Below, piece by piece: positions 1 through 9,290 of a stretch of DNA of 64,000 bases. Source of the stretch: Thalassospira lucentensis (GTDB lineage Bacteria; Pseudomonadota; Alphaproteobacteria; Rhodospirillales; Thalassospiraceae); contig NZ_LPVY01000012.1 in NCBI RefSeq assembly GCF_001613805.1, positions 178,547 to 242,546 on the forward strand. Direction: 5' to 3'. The notes under the pieces were generated by a model. The model saw only the letters and a list, made by a program, of their open reading frames with translations, was not told the origin of the DNA and did no database searches. Position 1 is the first letter of the stretch, and each line of letters starts with the position of its first letter. The position numbers and the translations under genes were made by a program.

Positions 1-1689
1 CAGCGTTTTGGCGTTCCCGAAGTCGTCGGGCGTGTTATGGCCGCCCGCGATATCGGGCTAGATGATGCCGAAAGTTTCCTGAACCCGACCCTGCGCGATC
101 TGATGCCCGATCCATCGACCTTAAAGGACATGGACAAGGCGGCATCGCGCATTGCCGATGCGGTGATCATGGGTGAAAATATTGCGATATTTGGTGATTA
201 TGACGTTGATGGTGCGACCAGCACTGCGCTGTTAAAGCGCCTGTTCGCGGCCCTTGGGCGCGATGTGGTGGTTCATATCCCGGACCGACAGAAGGAAGGG
301 TATGGCCCCAACAGTTCGGCATTGCTGGATTTGCAGCGCCGTGGCGCCAATCTGATCCTGACGGTCGATTGCGGGGTGACGGCCTATGCGCCACTGACCG
401 ATGCCAAGGAAGCCGGGATCGAGATCATTGTCGTTGATCACCATGCTGCCGAGCCGGAATTGCCGCCCGCCGTTGCGGTCGTGAACCCGAACCGCCTTGA
501 TGATGAAAGCGGCCTTGGGCATTTGTGTGCCGCGGGTGTTGCCTTTTTGCTGTCGGTCGCAATCCTGCGCGAATTGCGGTCGCGCGGCTGGCTGGAACAG
601 TCGGGCATCCGTCCGCCGGATTTGCGCAACTGGCTTGATCTTGTGGCACTTGGAACTGTCTGTGATGTGGTGCCGTTGCGCGGACTTAACCGTGCTTTCG
701 TGACACAGGGCATCAAGATCATGCGCCATCGCCACAATATCGGTATGGCTGCATTGGCCGATATTGCCGGGGTCAATGAAACGCCGAGTGCCTATCATCT
801 TGGCTTCATGCTGGGGCCGCGGGTGAATGCTGGTGGGCGTGTCGGGGAATCTTTCCTGGGGACCACATTGCTTTCGGGTGATGATCCCGCGCAGGCGCTC
901 GATATCGCGCGCAAGCTTGACGAATATAATCGTGAACGCAAGGCGATCGAGGATATCGTGCTTGATCAGGCGATCAGTGCGGTCGAAAGCCAGTCAAAGG
1001 TCGGTGCAATGGTTCTGGTCGGTGGCGAAGACTGGCACCCCGGAGTGATCGGCATCGTCGCAAGCCGTTTGAAGGATCGTTATCATGTTCCCGCCCTTGT
1101 GATGGGCATGGTTGACGGCGTGTTTAAGGGATCGGCGCGTTCGGTGCGTGGAATTGACCTTGGGGCTGCGATCATTGCCGCACGGCAGGCGGGCCTTCTG
1201 ATCAATGGTGGCGGGCATGGGATGGCGGCTGGTTTCACCCTTGATCCGGAAAAACGTCCGGCATTCGAAGAATTTCTTGAAACCCGGTTTGCCAAAATCA
1301 TCGCTGAAAATGATATTCGCCCGACCATGACGGTTGATGGTGGCTTGCATGCAATGGGGGCGACGGTTGATCTGATCGAGGCCCTCGAAAAGCTTGGCCC
1401 GTTTGGTGCAGGCAATGCCGAGCCGCGCTTTGTTTTCCCGGAATGCCGGGTAGTCAAGGCCGATGTGGTGGGCGCTGATCACGTGCGCTGCATTTTATCG
1501 GGAAGCAACGGCAAGGGGCGGCTTAAGGCCATCGCATTCCGTTGCCTTGATAATGATATGGGCCAGACCCTTCTGAAGCACGGTGGGCGTCCCCTGCATA
1601 TCCTTGGGCATTTGCGGCGCGATAGCTGGCAGGGGCGCGAAGGTGTGCAGCTTATGATCGATGATGTTGCATTGCCCGTTTTGGAGTAG
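1..1689 (+). CDS. recJ: Single-stranded-DNA-specific exonuclease RecJ (5' end outside window)
   Basis: RecJ is a 5'-3' single-strand DNA exonuclease used in recombinational and mismatch repair. The reading frame is open from base 1, and the residues before the first in-frame ATG at 37 (QRFGVPEVVGRV) already match the usual RecJ N-terminal region, so the true start lies upstream. The DHH-family motifs are visible: FGDYDVDGAT about 50 residues after that ATG, VVDHH about 85 residues later, LGPRVNAGGR in the middle, and the DHHA1 glycine motif GGGHGMAAGF near residue 390. The rest is full length to the stop at 1689. Nothing unusual is seen. Confidence is limited only by the missing 5' end. Confidence 0.95.
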   Translation, partial: QRFGVPEVVGRVMAARDIGLDDAESFLNPTLRDLMPDPSTLKDMDKAASRIADAVIMGENIAIFGDYDVDGATSTALLKRLFAALGRDVVVHIPDRQKEGYGPNSSALLDLQRRGANLILTVDCGVTAYAPLTDAKEAGIEIIVVDHHAAEPELPPAVAVVNPNRLDDESGLGHLCAAGVAFLLSVAILRELRSRGWLEQSGIRPPDLRNWLDLVALGTVCDVVPLRGLNRAFVTQGIKIMRHRHNIGMAALADIAGVNETPSAYHLGFMLGPRVNAGGRVGESFLGTTLLSGDDPAQALDIARKLDEYNRERKAIEDIVLDQAISAVESQSKVGAMVLVGGEDWHPGVIGIVASRLKDRYHVPALVMGMVDGVFKGSARSVRGIDLGAAIIAARQAGLLINGGGHGMAAGFTLDPEKRPAFEEFLETRFAKIIAENDIRPTMTVDGGLHAMGATVDLIEALEKLGPFGAGNAEPRFVFPECRVVKADVVGADHVRCILSGSNGKGRLKAIAFRCLDNDMGQTLLKHGGRPLHILGHLRRDSWQGREGVQLMIDDVALPVLE

Positions 1690-1783
1690 GCCTGCTACCT
1701 GATCATCTTCGTCGCATTGTATTATCCGTTGGCATGATTATATGTTCGAAGGTATAGGTTTGATGCGATAGGGCGGCGAAATT

Positions 1784-2641
1784 TTGCACCGTGTTTCATT
1801 CTACGGATTGGTGTTTGGAAAGCTGCGGCTGGCTGCTTTGATATTGGTGCCTTTTTGGGCTGTATTGCCGGAAACAGCGCGTGCCGATCATGATGATTTA
1901 AAGGCCCCCGGTGCGATAGCCGACGCACTTTCCATTACTCTTCTGACAGAAGAGTATCCACCTTTCAATTATACTGAAAACGGCCAAATTCTGGGAGCTG
2001 GCGGTGAGGTTGTCCGTGCGATGGCAGCCCACCTTGGTTATCACAAACCGATCCAGTCACTGCCTTGGAAACGGGTAATACTGCGTCTTGAATCTGACCC
2101 GGATGTTGCGGCCTTTTCCATGACCCGGACATCGCAGCGCGAAGACCTTTACCAATGGGTCGGCCCGATTGTCGAAATAGAGGCGGGTATTTATGAATTT
2201 GCCGATCATCCTGACCCGGTGAGATCGCTTGACGATATCCGCAATGTGCCCGCGATTGGTGTGCAAGCCGGAGGGGCAGACGAAATCGCCCTTCGTCAGT
2301 ATGGCATGGTCAATCTGGAACCGTTACATAATCCGGAAGTCGGGTTGCAAATGCTTGCCGCGGGGCGAATTGATCTGCTGGTTTCATCGGATATTGAATT
2401 GCACCGCCAGCTTGCCGATACCGGTATCGCTTCCAGTCTGATCCGTCGGGTTTATTCGTTCGGTTCAAGCGGCCTCTATCTGGCATTTTCCCGTGATACC
2501 GATCAAAGGGTGGTTACAATCTGGCAATCTGCACTGGATGCTGTCGTCGCGAGTGGCCAGTTTGCCAGAATCATGGCGCAATATGGTGCGGTCTCAGATC
2601 AGACCACACCTTTTTCCGGAAGCCTTGCACCGGGACAATGA
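1784..2641 (+). CDS. Periplasmic solute-binding protein, SBP_bac_3 family
   Basis: This 285-residue protein starts at a TTG. It has a hydrophobic N-terminal segment ending in a likely signal cleavage after an ARA-type sequence (PETARADHD). It then shows the family 3 solute-binding pattern: LLTEEYPPFNYTENG, an LPWKR motif, and IGVQAGGADE. It is clearly paralogous to the product at 3695-4573, with shared FSM-RT, WVGPI, GVQAGGA and LYLAFS blocks. No permease or ATPase gene is adjacent, so it may serve a distant transporter or act as a sensor-like binding protein. The ligand cannot be deduced; polar amino acids are usual for the family. Confidence 0.8.
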   Translation: MHRVSFYGLVFGKLRLAALILVPFWAVLPETARADHDDLKAPGAIADALSITLLTEEYPPFNYTENGQILGAGGEVVRAMAAHLGYHKPIQSLPWKRVILRLESDPDVAAFSMTRTSQREDLYQWVGPIVEIEAGIYEFADHPDPVRSLDDIRNVPAIGVQAGGADEIALRQYGMVNLEPLHNPEVGLQMLAAGRIDLLVSSDIELHRQLADTGIASSLIRRVYSFGSSGLYLAFSRDTDQRVVTIWQSALDAVVASGQFARIMAQYGAVSDQTTPFSGSLAPGQ

Positions 2642-2684
2642 AAGGCCCGATGAAAACGGTCACTTAAACCGGTCATCACGCCAA

Positions 2685-3218
2685 TCAATTCTTGGTGTCG
2701 CCTGCAAGACGTTGCTGCTGCCGTCCAAGAATGATGGAGATGGCCTGAGACAGGACGGTTGCCATTTTGCTGTTATCTCGATTATTTTCGAGGTCGCCGA
2801 CAATCTGGTCATAGGCCGTGATGATGTCATGGGCGATTTGCGGACTGTTAGAGATGCCTTCGGCAGCCAGAAATCCGCTGATAATGGCCATAAGTACTTC
2901 GCGTTCGACCGGATCGGCACAGCTTGGCGATGATGCTGTTTCAAGCTCGTCAGGAGGCAATTCCGCCCCGGCTGTGCTTTGACCTTCGCCTGTTGCAATC
3001 CATTCCATGCGAATGCCTTTGGAAATGGCAAGGCGTGCAATCCCGACAAAACGGGGTTCGGATTGTGCCTGGCACCATCTGTTTAACTGTTCGGGGATGA
3101 TGCCCGCGATCCGGGCAGCATCCTTTTTGCGATCAAACAGTTCAACGACCTGGCGAATGCGATCCCCCAGCGCGCTATCAAGTACGGGCAGGGGACCTTG
3201 GGTATTCCGCCTATCCAT
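2685..3218 (-). CDS. CI-like helix-turn-helix DNA-binding protein
   Basis: The first 70 or so residues form a phage CI/Cro-like helix-turn-helix: GDRIRQVVELFDRKKDAARIAGI, then PEQLNRWCQ and the typical tail IRMEWIATGEGQ. The remaining 105 residues are a mainly helical region without the Ser-Lys LexA-type protease motif, so self-cleavage is not supported. The gene converges with the upstream solute-binding gene (44 bases between stops) and is divergent from the second one. It may regulate one or both, but that is inference. Chromosomal CI-like proteins of this type are common in alphaproteobacteria and need not indicate a prophage. Confidence 0.7.
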   Translation of the reverse strand: MDRRNTQGPLPVLDSALGDRIRQVVELFDRKKDAARIAGIIPEQLNRWCQAQSEPRFVGIARLAISKGIRMEWIATGEGQSTAGAELPPDELETASSPSCADPVEREVLMAIISGFLAAEGISNSPQIAHDIITAYDQIVGDLENNRDNSKMATVLSQAISIILGRQQQRLAGDTKN

Positions 3219-3694
3219 GCTGCACGCTGGATGTTGCAGGTTGTAAAGTGTCGCTACCCGTTTTCCGCGAAAAACCGGATTGTCGAAATTTTTTAGTTGA
3301 ATATCGAATTTTTTCGTTATAAATCTTGCTCATGTTCAACTTTAACTGGCTTTTTTAACCAAGTGGCTCGGTTTTGTTGTTCGGACTTGGGGATCGGCGA
3401 AGAGTGGGCGCCGAAAGAATCGATGACAGCATACTACATCAACATGTTCTAAATTTAGACTGTTACCATTTTGGGGCGTAATCGTGCTCGCGCGTGATGT
3501 GAATGGCGTCACGCGAAAGGATGTTCATATCCAAATGGATGGTTCCCTCCGAGTCTAGATATGTACGACGTCACTGGCAATCAACATGTCTGACTATCAT
3601 GTTGAATAAACAGGTTATGTGACGACGTATTCTTTCGGTCTTGCAAGTTTCTTCTTTGCGGCTTTTTTGCATTTGATGGCTGACAGGGAAACAC
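3219..3694. other. Intergenic region with inverted repeat
   Basis: No convincing gene is present in these 476 bases between the divergent CI-like regulator and the second solute-binding gene. The first 150 bases are AT-rich, with a TTGAAT and a TATAAA about 15 bases apart near 3300-3325. An exact 7-base inverted repeat, CGCGTGA at 3491-3497 and TCACGCG at 3509-3515, is separated by 11 bases. It has the size of a regulator operator or a small hairpin. Confidence 0.5.
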
Positions 3695-4573
3695 ATGCGA
3701 CGGGCAGGTATATTCTTTCAACCAAAGGAACGGCGGAGCATCACGATCTTGCGGCGTGTCGTCGTGATCGTTGTGTTTGTTATTGTTGCGCTCTGGTCGC
3801 GGGGAATGTTTGCTGCCCCTCAGGCCGAGGCGGCGATGGAAGCTGCGCGGTCCGTCAGAATATATACCGAAGATTTTGCCCCCTTTAATTACACCACCGA
3901 TACCGGTTTGACCGGTGCTGGGGCTGATGTGGTCAGGGAGATGGCCCGGCGTCTGGGGCATGACGGAAAATTTGAAATCCTGCCATGGAAGCGGGCCCTG
4001 CAAATTGTGGATGACACGCCCGGTACGGCCGTCTTTTCCATGGTGCGAACCGCGGAACGCGAGCCGGAATATAAATGGGTCGGGCCGATTATCGTTACCC
4101 GGGGCTGGCTTTATAAAATGACCGACAGCGATCTTGATATCCGGGGGCTGGAAGATGCCCGCAAAGTTGCCGCCATCGGTGTGCAGGCGGGCGGTGCCGC
4201 CGAACGGATACTGCATGAAAAGGGTTTCAAAAATCTGGCGTCCCTTTATACGCCGGGAAACGCGTTACAGCTTCTGGCAAGTGATCGTATCGACCTTTGG
4301 GAAGCATCCGATCTGGTGATGGAACACCAGCGCCGCAAATTCGAAATCGATCCTTCGGAAATCGAGCCGGTTATCGGCTTGGGAACTTACGAGCTTTATC
4401 TGGCATTCTCGCCGCAAACGCCTGATTTCGTTGTTGCGCCGTGGCAAAGGGTGCTTGATGAATTGCGAGGCGACGGCACGTTTGCCGAGATTGGCCGGAA
4501 ATATGGCGTGATAATCCCCAGCGAAGAGGCCGAAGTGCTTTCGGATGGCGACATCAACCTTATGACACGTTGA
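3695..4573 (+). CDS. Periplasmic solute-binding protein, SBP_bac_3 family (paralogue)
   Basis: This 292-residue protein has a basic N-terminus (RRAGIFFQPKERRS) followed by a hydrophobic segment, IVVFVIVALWSRGMFAA, consistent with a signal peptide ending near APQAEA. The mature part carries the family 3 pattern YTEDFAPFNYTTDTG, LPWKRAL, WVGPIIV and IGVQAGGAAE. It is the paralogue of the product at 1784-2641 and likewise lacks neighbouring permease and ATPase genes. The segment VMEHQRRKFEIDPSEIEP replaces the corresponding part of the first copy, so ligand preferences may differ. The substrate is unknown. Confidence 0.8.
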   Translation: MRRAGIFFQPKERRSITILRRVVVIVVFVIVALWSRGMFAAPQAEAAMEAARSVRIYTEDFAPFNYTTDTGLTGAGADVVREMARRLGHDGKFEILPWKRALQIVDDTPGTAVFSMVRTAEREPEYKWVGPIIVTRGWLYKMTDSDLDIRGLEDARKVAAIGVQAGGAAERILHEKGFKNLASLYTPGNALQLLASDRIDLWEASDLVMEHQRRKFEIDPSEIEPVIGLGTYELYLAFSPQTPDFVVAPWQRVLDELRGDGTFAEIGRKYGVIIPSEEAEVLSDGDINLMTR

Positions 4574-4696
4574 TCGCGACAGAAGTTGAACTGAACCCCT
4601 CTGCGCCATTTTACGAAACGTATCACGGCAATACACCCGGATATATCGTGCGGGGGCTTGCGGGTATCTTGTGATCGGATTATGCCATTTGGCATC

Positions 4697-5950
4697 ATGA
4701 ATGATCATACAAAAACACCAAAGCAGCCGTCGTATGGGCTTGGAACCTTTTTATGGATCCTGGCGCCCGTGGTACTTTCTTTTTCGCTTAGTCAGTTTTT
4801 CCGTTCCGCGCAGGCATTGCTGGCGGAATCGCTTCGGATCGAAATTTCAACCTCGCCCGAGGAACTTGGGCTGATATCTGGCAGTTTCCATTTTGCCTTT
4901 GCCCTGATGCAAATTCCGGTCGGTGTGATGCTGGACCGGTACGGTCCGCGTTTGACCAATGGGGTGATGATGATCATCACCGTTGCCGGTGTCCTGATTT
5001 TTGCCAATGCGCATAGTGTGGCCGGGTTGATGATAGGGCAGGCGGTGATTGGTCTTGGCTGTTCAGCGGCCTTTATGGCGGCACTTGTGCTGGCATCGCG
5101 GTGGGTGGCGCCGGAAAAGTTTGCTGCGACCTCCGGGCTGATCGTGGCCTTCAGCCTGCTGGGCGTTCTGGCATCGGCAACACCCTTGGCGGCCCTGATC
5201 GAGCTGCGCGGCTGGCGCGAGGTTTATTATGGTCTCGCCGTGCTCAGCGCACTTTCAGTCGTCCTGACCTTCACCATGGTGCGCGATGCCCCGCCAAACC
5301 ACAGCTTCCATTCCCGCAAGGGCGAAACCGTGACCGAGGCCTTGCGCGGCATGGTTTCTGTCTGGAAGAACCGGCAGGTCTGGTTTCTGGTCGGTGTCGC
5401 CTTTTTCAGCTATCCGGCGATCCTGACGGTACGCGGGCTTTGGGGCGGGCCGTACCTGCATGATGTTTTCCATCTCGGGGCGGTGGATGTCGGCAACGTC
5501 CTTCTGGTGATGACGATCGGCATGATCATCGGGCCGCCCGCCTATGGGCAGCTTTCGCGTCTGATGGGCGGGGCGGCGCATCCGTTGATCGTCTTTGCCG
5601 TTCTGATTGCGGCTGTGCTGTGCCTGTTGCAGGCGCTGCTGGGGACGACGGCCCTTTGGCTGGCGGCAGTCCTGATGGTCGCGCACGGGCTTCTGGGGAG
5701 CTGCGCAACGCTGAACTATGCCGCATCGCGCGCGGCTGTGCCCGAACATCTGATTGGCCGTGCCCTGACCACGGTCAATCTGGCGACCTTTGGCGGGCTG
5801 TTTGTCCTTCAGGGGATTGCCGGTGTGATCATTGGCCGGTTTGAGCCGGGCGCAACGGAGGGTTACCGCGTGATGTTTGCCTTCCTTGGTATCTGCCTTG
5901 CGATTGCCGGAACGGCCTTCTGGATGGGAACCCGAAAACGGTCGAATTGA
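4697..5950 (+). CDS. MFS transporter
   Basis: A major facilitator carrier of about 417 residues and roughly 12 membrane segments. After the first helix it has SFHFAFALMQIPVGVMLDRYGPR, the MFS loop 2-3 pattern G-x-x-x-D-R-x-G-x-R. I chose the ATG at 4697; ATG 4682 and TTG 4658 are also in frame and no strong ribosome binding site separates them. It lies 124 bases after the second solute-binding gene on the same strand. No specific substrate can be assigned. The family includes anion, sugar and drug carriers. Confidence 0.8.
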   Translation: MNDHTKTPKQPSYGLGTFLWILAPVVLSFSLSQFFRSAQALLAESLRIEISTSPEELGLISGSFHFAFALMQIPVGVMLDRYGPRLTNGVMMIITVAGVLIFANAHSVAGLMIGQAVIGLGCSAAFMAALVLASRWVAPEKFAATSGLIVAFSLLGVLASATPLAALIELRGWREVYYGLAVLSALSVVLTFTMVRDAPPNHSFHSRKGETVTEALRGMVSVWKNRQVWFLVGVAFFSYPAILTVRGLWGGPYLHDVFHLGAVDVGNVLLVMTIGMIIGPPAYGQLSRLMGGAAHPLIVFAVLIAAVLCLLQALLGTTALWLAAVLMVAHGLLGSCATLNYAASRAAVPEHLIGRALTTVNLATFGGLFVLQGIAGVIIGRFEPGATEGYRVMFAFLGICLAIAGTAFWMGTRKRSN

Positions 5951-6149
5951 TTTCAAACGGTTTTGGGCAGGTGCCTTTGCGGTTGTCGTTGCGGACATGC
6001 GTTCGTACATGTGTTGGACAAGGATATTGCATGATCGTGCGGTGATCCTTGCGGTTAAACAGGATGCTTGGATTTCCCGGCTTTTGGCGTGTTATCGCCC
6101 TATTTAAGGTGGGGGATTAAAAAAAACGTCACAGCGGCGAAAAACGCGC

Positions 6150-6178
6150 TTGACCTTACCCGACCCAATCGCTAAAAA
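6150..6178 (+). promoter_or_regulatory. Promoter of the tRNA-Glu cluster
   Basis: TTGACC at 6150-6155 and TAAAAA at 6173-6178 are separated by exactly 17 bases. A start site near 6185 would lie about 15 bases before the first tRNA-Glu gene, the normal spacing for a tRNA transcription unit. Confidence 0.5.
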
Positions 6179-6199
6179 CCGGCCTCGTTAACGCGCTGC

Positions 6200-6275
6200 G
6201 TCCCCTTCGTCTAGAGGCCTAGGACACTGCCCTTTCACGGCGGCAACAGGGGTTCGAATCCCCTAGGGGACGCCA
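6200..6275 (+). tRNA. tRNA-Glu (anticodon TTC), copy 1
   Basis: A 76-base cloverleaf with acceptor stem GTCCCCT/AGGGGAC, anticodon loop CTTTCAC giving TTC, T-loop GGTTCGAATCC, discriminator G and an encoded CCA end. It is the first of three identical copies in tandem. Confidence 0.97.
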
Positions 6276-6307
6276 CTCGTTAACACGGACTGCATTTTGG
6301 TGACTGT

Positions 6308-6383
6308 GTCCCCTTCGTCTAGAGGCCTAGGACACTGCCCTTTCACGGCGGCAACAGGGGTTCGAATCCCCTAGGGGACGCCA
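6308..6383 (+). tRNA. tRNA-Glu (anticodon TTC), copy 2
   Basis: Identical in sequence to the copy at 6200-6275, including the encoded CCA. It follows after a 32-base spacer that is not repeated elsewhere in the cluster. Confidence 0.97.
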
Positions 6384-6421
6384 CCAAAGCAGACCATACA
6401 TAAGATCGCATCGCGATTTGC

Positions 6422-6497
6422 GTCCCCTTCGTCTAGAGGCCTAGGACACTGCCCTTTCACGGCGGCAACAGGGGTTCGAATCCCCTAGGGGACGCCA
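6422..6497 (+). tRNA. tRNA-Glu (anticodon TTC), copy 3
   Basis: Third identical copy, with encoded CCA, 38 bases after copy 2. The downstream sequence has no strong hairpin plus T-run, so termination of the cluster is not obvious. Confidence 0.97.
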
Positions 6498-6586
6498 TCT
6501 TCTTCCAAAAAGATTATCCTGATTGCAATGCTCGTTCGGTTCATGACGGGCATTTTTCGTTTTTAGCCAATCAAGCAACTGAAACG

Positions 6587-7957
6587 CTAAAACCCGAAAC
6601 GATGCTGACGCGATGTTTTTTTATGCAGGCGATACCGCCGTGTCAGGCTTTCGCGCAATTGTTCTGCCGTCGGCCGCGGGATTTGCGGGATCTGGCGGGC
6701 CGGGGGCAGGGTGCTTTCGCCGTTATCTTCGATCAATTCGACGGGTGCGGTTTCTTCGGCTTCGCCAAACAGATCGGCAGGGTCGGCTGTATCGGCCGGG
6801 AAAAGATCGGCAACACCGACGCCCAGAAGGCGATAACGCGTGCCATCAACTTCCTTTTTCAAAAGCGTCAGGGCGGTTTCAAGGATCAGATCCTCGCGCA
6901 ATGTCGGGTAGGTCAGGCGCATGTTGCGCGTCCGCGTTTTGAAATCCGCTGATTTCAGTTTCAGGACAACGGTATGGCCCGCGATTTCCTTGCGTGCGAG
7001 GTCGCTGGCAACACGCGCCGTCAGGCGCTTGGCGATATCGACCAGCTCATCAAGGTCGGAAATGTCCTCGTTGAAGGTGGTTTCCGATGACAGGCTTTTA
7101 CGCTCGCTGCATTGTTCGACCCGACGATTGTCCTGCCCGCGCGAAAAATGGAAGAACCGTTTGCCAATGCTGCCGTAACGGCCCTGCAAGGCATGTATAT
7201 CAAGTTCCTGCATCTGTCCGATGGTGGTGATGCCGTCGTCGCGCAGCTTGCGCTCCATCGCCGGTCCAACGCCCCACATCATGCGTACCGGTTTATCGGC
7301 AAGGAACGATACGGCTTCTGCCGCGCCGATCATTGAAAAGCCGAACGGTTTATTGAGGTCCGATGCGATCTTGGCCAGAAACTTGTTGTAGGAAAGCCCG
7401 ATGGAAACCGTGATGCCGACATCGCGCCGGATTTGCGCCTGAAGTTCGATCAGGCATTCGGCGGCTGTTTTGCCATGCGCTTCTTGCGCGTTGGTCAGGT
7501 CAAGAAACGCCTCGTCAATTGAAAGCGGTTCAATGTCCGGGGTTATGGCGCGCATCATGTCACGTACCCGGTATCCCTCGCGCTGATATTTCGCCATGTC
7601 GGGTTTCAGGAAAACGCCATTCGGACATAATTCTCGCGCCTTGAAGGCGGGCATCGCGGATCGCACGCCGAATTTGCGCGCAACATAACAACAGGTGGAA
7701 ACAACCCCGCGATGTCCGCCGCCAATGATGACGGGCTGATCAATCAGTTCAGGCCGGTCGCGCTTTTCGATAGAGGCATAAAAGGCATCGCAATCTAGAT
7801 GGCCGATCCGAAGGTCGGGCAACTCCGCATGCGCAATCCCGCGTTTTCCCCCACAGACCGGGCAGGGCACATAGGCCCCTTCGCCGCTTTTGGCAAGCGG
7901 CCGGTCTGCGTGGAAGCGCCATTTGTGATGGCAATCGGGGCAAAGCGCATAGATCAT
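6587..7957 (-). CDS. dinB: DNA polymerase IV (Y family) with Cys-rich N-terminal extension
   Basis: Pol IV carries out error-prone translesion synthesis. The palm carries HLDCDAFYASIEKRDRPEL with the first catalytic Asp and LSIDEAFLDLT with the Asp-Glu pair. The GLSYNKFLAKIASDLNKP segment and a little-finger domain follow. About 50 residues precede the polymerase and contain CPDC and CPVC pairs about 30 residues apart, a possible zinc ribbon. I chose ATG 7957; a TTG at 8011 is the alternative. The C-terminal 60 residues are rich in Pro and charged residues. No GTTC-N7-GTTC LexA box was found just upstream, so SOS control is not supported here. Confidence 0.93.
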   Translation of the reverse strand: MIYALCPDCHHKWRFHADRPLAKSGEGAYVPCPVCGGKRGIAHAELPDLRIGHLDCDAFYASIEKRDRPELIDQPVIIGGGHRGVVSTCCYVARKFGVRSAMPAFKARELCPNGVFLKPDMAKYQREGYRVRDMMRAITPDIEPLSIDEAFLDLTNAQEAHGKTAAECLIELQAQIRRDVGITVSIGLSYNKFLAKIASDLNKPFGFSMIGAAEAVSFLADKPVRMMWGVGPAMERKLRDDGITTIGQMQELDIHALQGRYGSIGKRFFHFSRGQDNRRVEQCSERKSLSSETTFNEDISDLDELVDIAKRLTARVASDLARKEIAGHTVVLKLKSADFKTRTRNMRLTYPTLREDLILETALTLLKKEVDGTRYRLLGVGVADLFPADTADPADLFGEAEETAPVELIEDNGESTLPPARQIPQIPRPTAEQLRESLTRRYRLHKKTSRQHRFGF

Positions 7958-8039
7958 GCCTATTTGTACTTCTTTTGTTCCCGTTCTGCCAAGAGGAGAA
8001 ACGCGGGACAAAGCGGTCAGGTGACAGGAATTGTCAGGA

Positions 8040-9290
8040 TCAGCGTTTCTGGGCGGCGGCCGCGCGTTTGGCCCGGCGCTGACGGGCTATCATGTTGTCG
8101 ATATAGCGACCCTGGAACAGGGTAATCCCGAGCGATTGGCCGAATTTGATGGCGGTCGGGCTGTCGCAACGACACAGGATCACGCGCTCCCGACCAGAGT
8201 TTTTCACAAGATTGTCCATTTCGGAGTATTTCTTGCGGATGACGTTATCGGTCATTTCTTCGCGCCAGGCGACCTTGATGAAATCGGCCTTAAGGCTTTT
8301 GCGATCAACAAACGATAGGGCTTCAACAGTCAGGTTGTCGATCAAAACGCGATAGCCGCGTTCATGGAATTCATCGCGCAGCCGCAAATAGGTTTCGAGG
8401 TTCGAAAACAGATCAACCTGATTAAGCTCAAGGATCACATTGCCGGGCCATTTTTTGCGGACAACTTCATCAAAGCGCTCGAAGTCACGGGATGTCAGTG
8501 TTTCGAGATTAAGGTTGATCGAGAACGAAGTGGCATGTGTCTTGAAAGTCCGCTTGCACAGATAGTTCAGCATGCGTTTATCAAGGACTTCGGTCATGTG
8601 CTGGAAAAGCCAGCGATTTGATGCGAGGTCGATATTGGGCATTATCGCGTTGCGAAGATCGGCAATCGAGACAAAAAACTCGTCGAAAACCGGATGCAGT
8701 TCCTTCGACCCGGCACGGGCAAAGACGCAAACCGGTTGCTGACGGATATGCTCGGACAGATCGGCTGAATGAATGGTGTCTTCGAGCTGTGCCAGATTTT
8801 CCGCATTGATCGGGCTTAGTGCATCAATCGGTTTTTGCACCGGACGCAGGTTGTTGCTTTGCTGCAGTTTTTTGGCGCGTTCATCAAGGTGCTGGCAAAG
8901 AAGCAGGAATTCCTGAAATTCCGTATTCAGGTTGTACCATGTACAAAAGCCGGTTTCTTCGCTTTCGTCCTGGGATAGCGGATCATCGCGGAAAAGATAG
9001 CGCAGGGTATCAACAGCCGGCTCGACATCGGCAATCGATTTGTCTTTCCAGATGAACAGAAGGTCGTTGTTGCTCAGTACGAAAATACGGCCGACATAAA
9101 GCTTTACATAGCTTTCGAAAGTATTGGTCGCGACGCGAATATGATAGTCTCGCCGGTGGAAGGGTTTAAGCCGTGACAAATGAATATGAACAGCGCGGTG
9201 CCCGAATTTACGGGTTTCCAGGCGCTGGACATAGTCAAGCATCAGGTATTCCTGAAGGGCCTGTTGGCCATATTGTTTCGGCTCAATCAA
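8040..9290 (-). CDS. Degenerate EAL-domain protein
   Basis: The C-terminal half follows an EAL fold: SINLNLETL (usually SxNxS), VILELNQVD (usually EITE), RGYRVLIDNL (usually DDFG), ADFIKVAW (usually KID) and GITLFQGRYID (usually QGY). The EAL signature, the second Asp of DDFG and the Glu of AEGVE are all lost, the last becoming LCRCDS. Cyclic-di-GMP hydrolysis is therefore unlikely, and a binding or protein-interaction role is inferred. The N-terminal 200 residues match nothing I recognise. TTG 9290 has GGGGAAG upstream; ATG 9242 has AGGA and is an alternative start. Confidence 0.65.
   Translation of the reverse strand: MIEPKQYGQQALQEYLMLDYVQRLETRKFGHRAVHIHLSRLKPFHRRDYHIRVATNTFESYVKLYVGRIFVLSNNDLLFIWKDKSIADVEPAVDTLRYLFRDDPLSQDESEETGFCTWYNLNTEFQEFLLLCQHLDERAKKLQQSNNLRPVQKPIDALSPINAENLAQLEDTIHSADLSEHIRQQPVCVFARAGSKELHPVFDEFFVSIADLRNAIMPNIDLASNRWLFQHMTEVLDKRMLNYLCKRTFKTHATSFSINLNLETLTSRDFERFDEVVRKKWPGNVILELNQVDLFSNLETYLRLRDEFHERGYRVLIDNLTVEALSFVDRKSLKADFIKVAWREEMTDNVIRKKYSEMDNLVKNSGRERVILCRCDSPTAIKFGQSLGITLFQGRYIDNMIARQRRAKRAAAAQKR

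Noticed and set aside
3581..4216. 211-codon minus-strand frame opposite the second binding-protein gene
   Set aside because: It is antisense to a well-supported gene and has the biased composition of a shadow frame.
5255..6010. 251-codon minus-strand frame opposite the MFS gene
   Set aside because: Its composition is rich in Arg, Gln and His, as expected for the reverse of membrane-protein codons.
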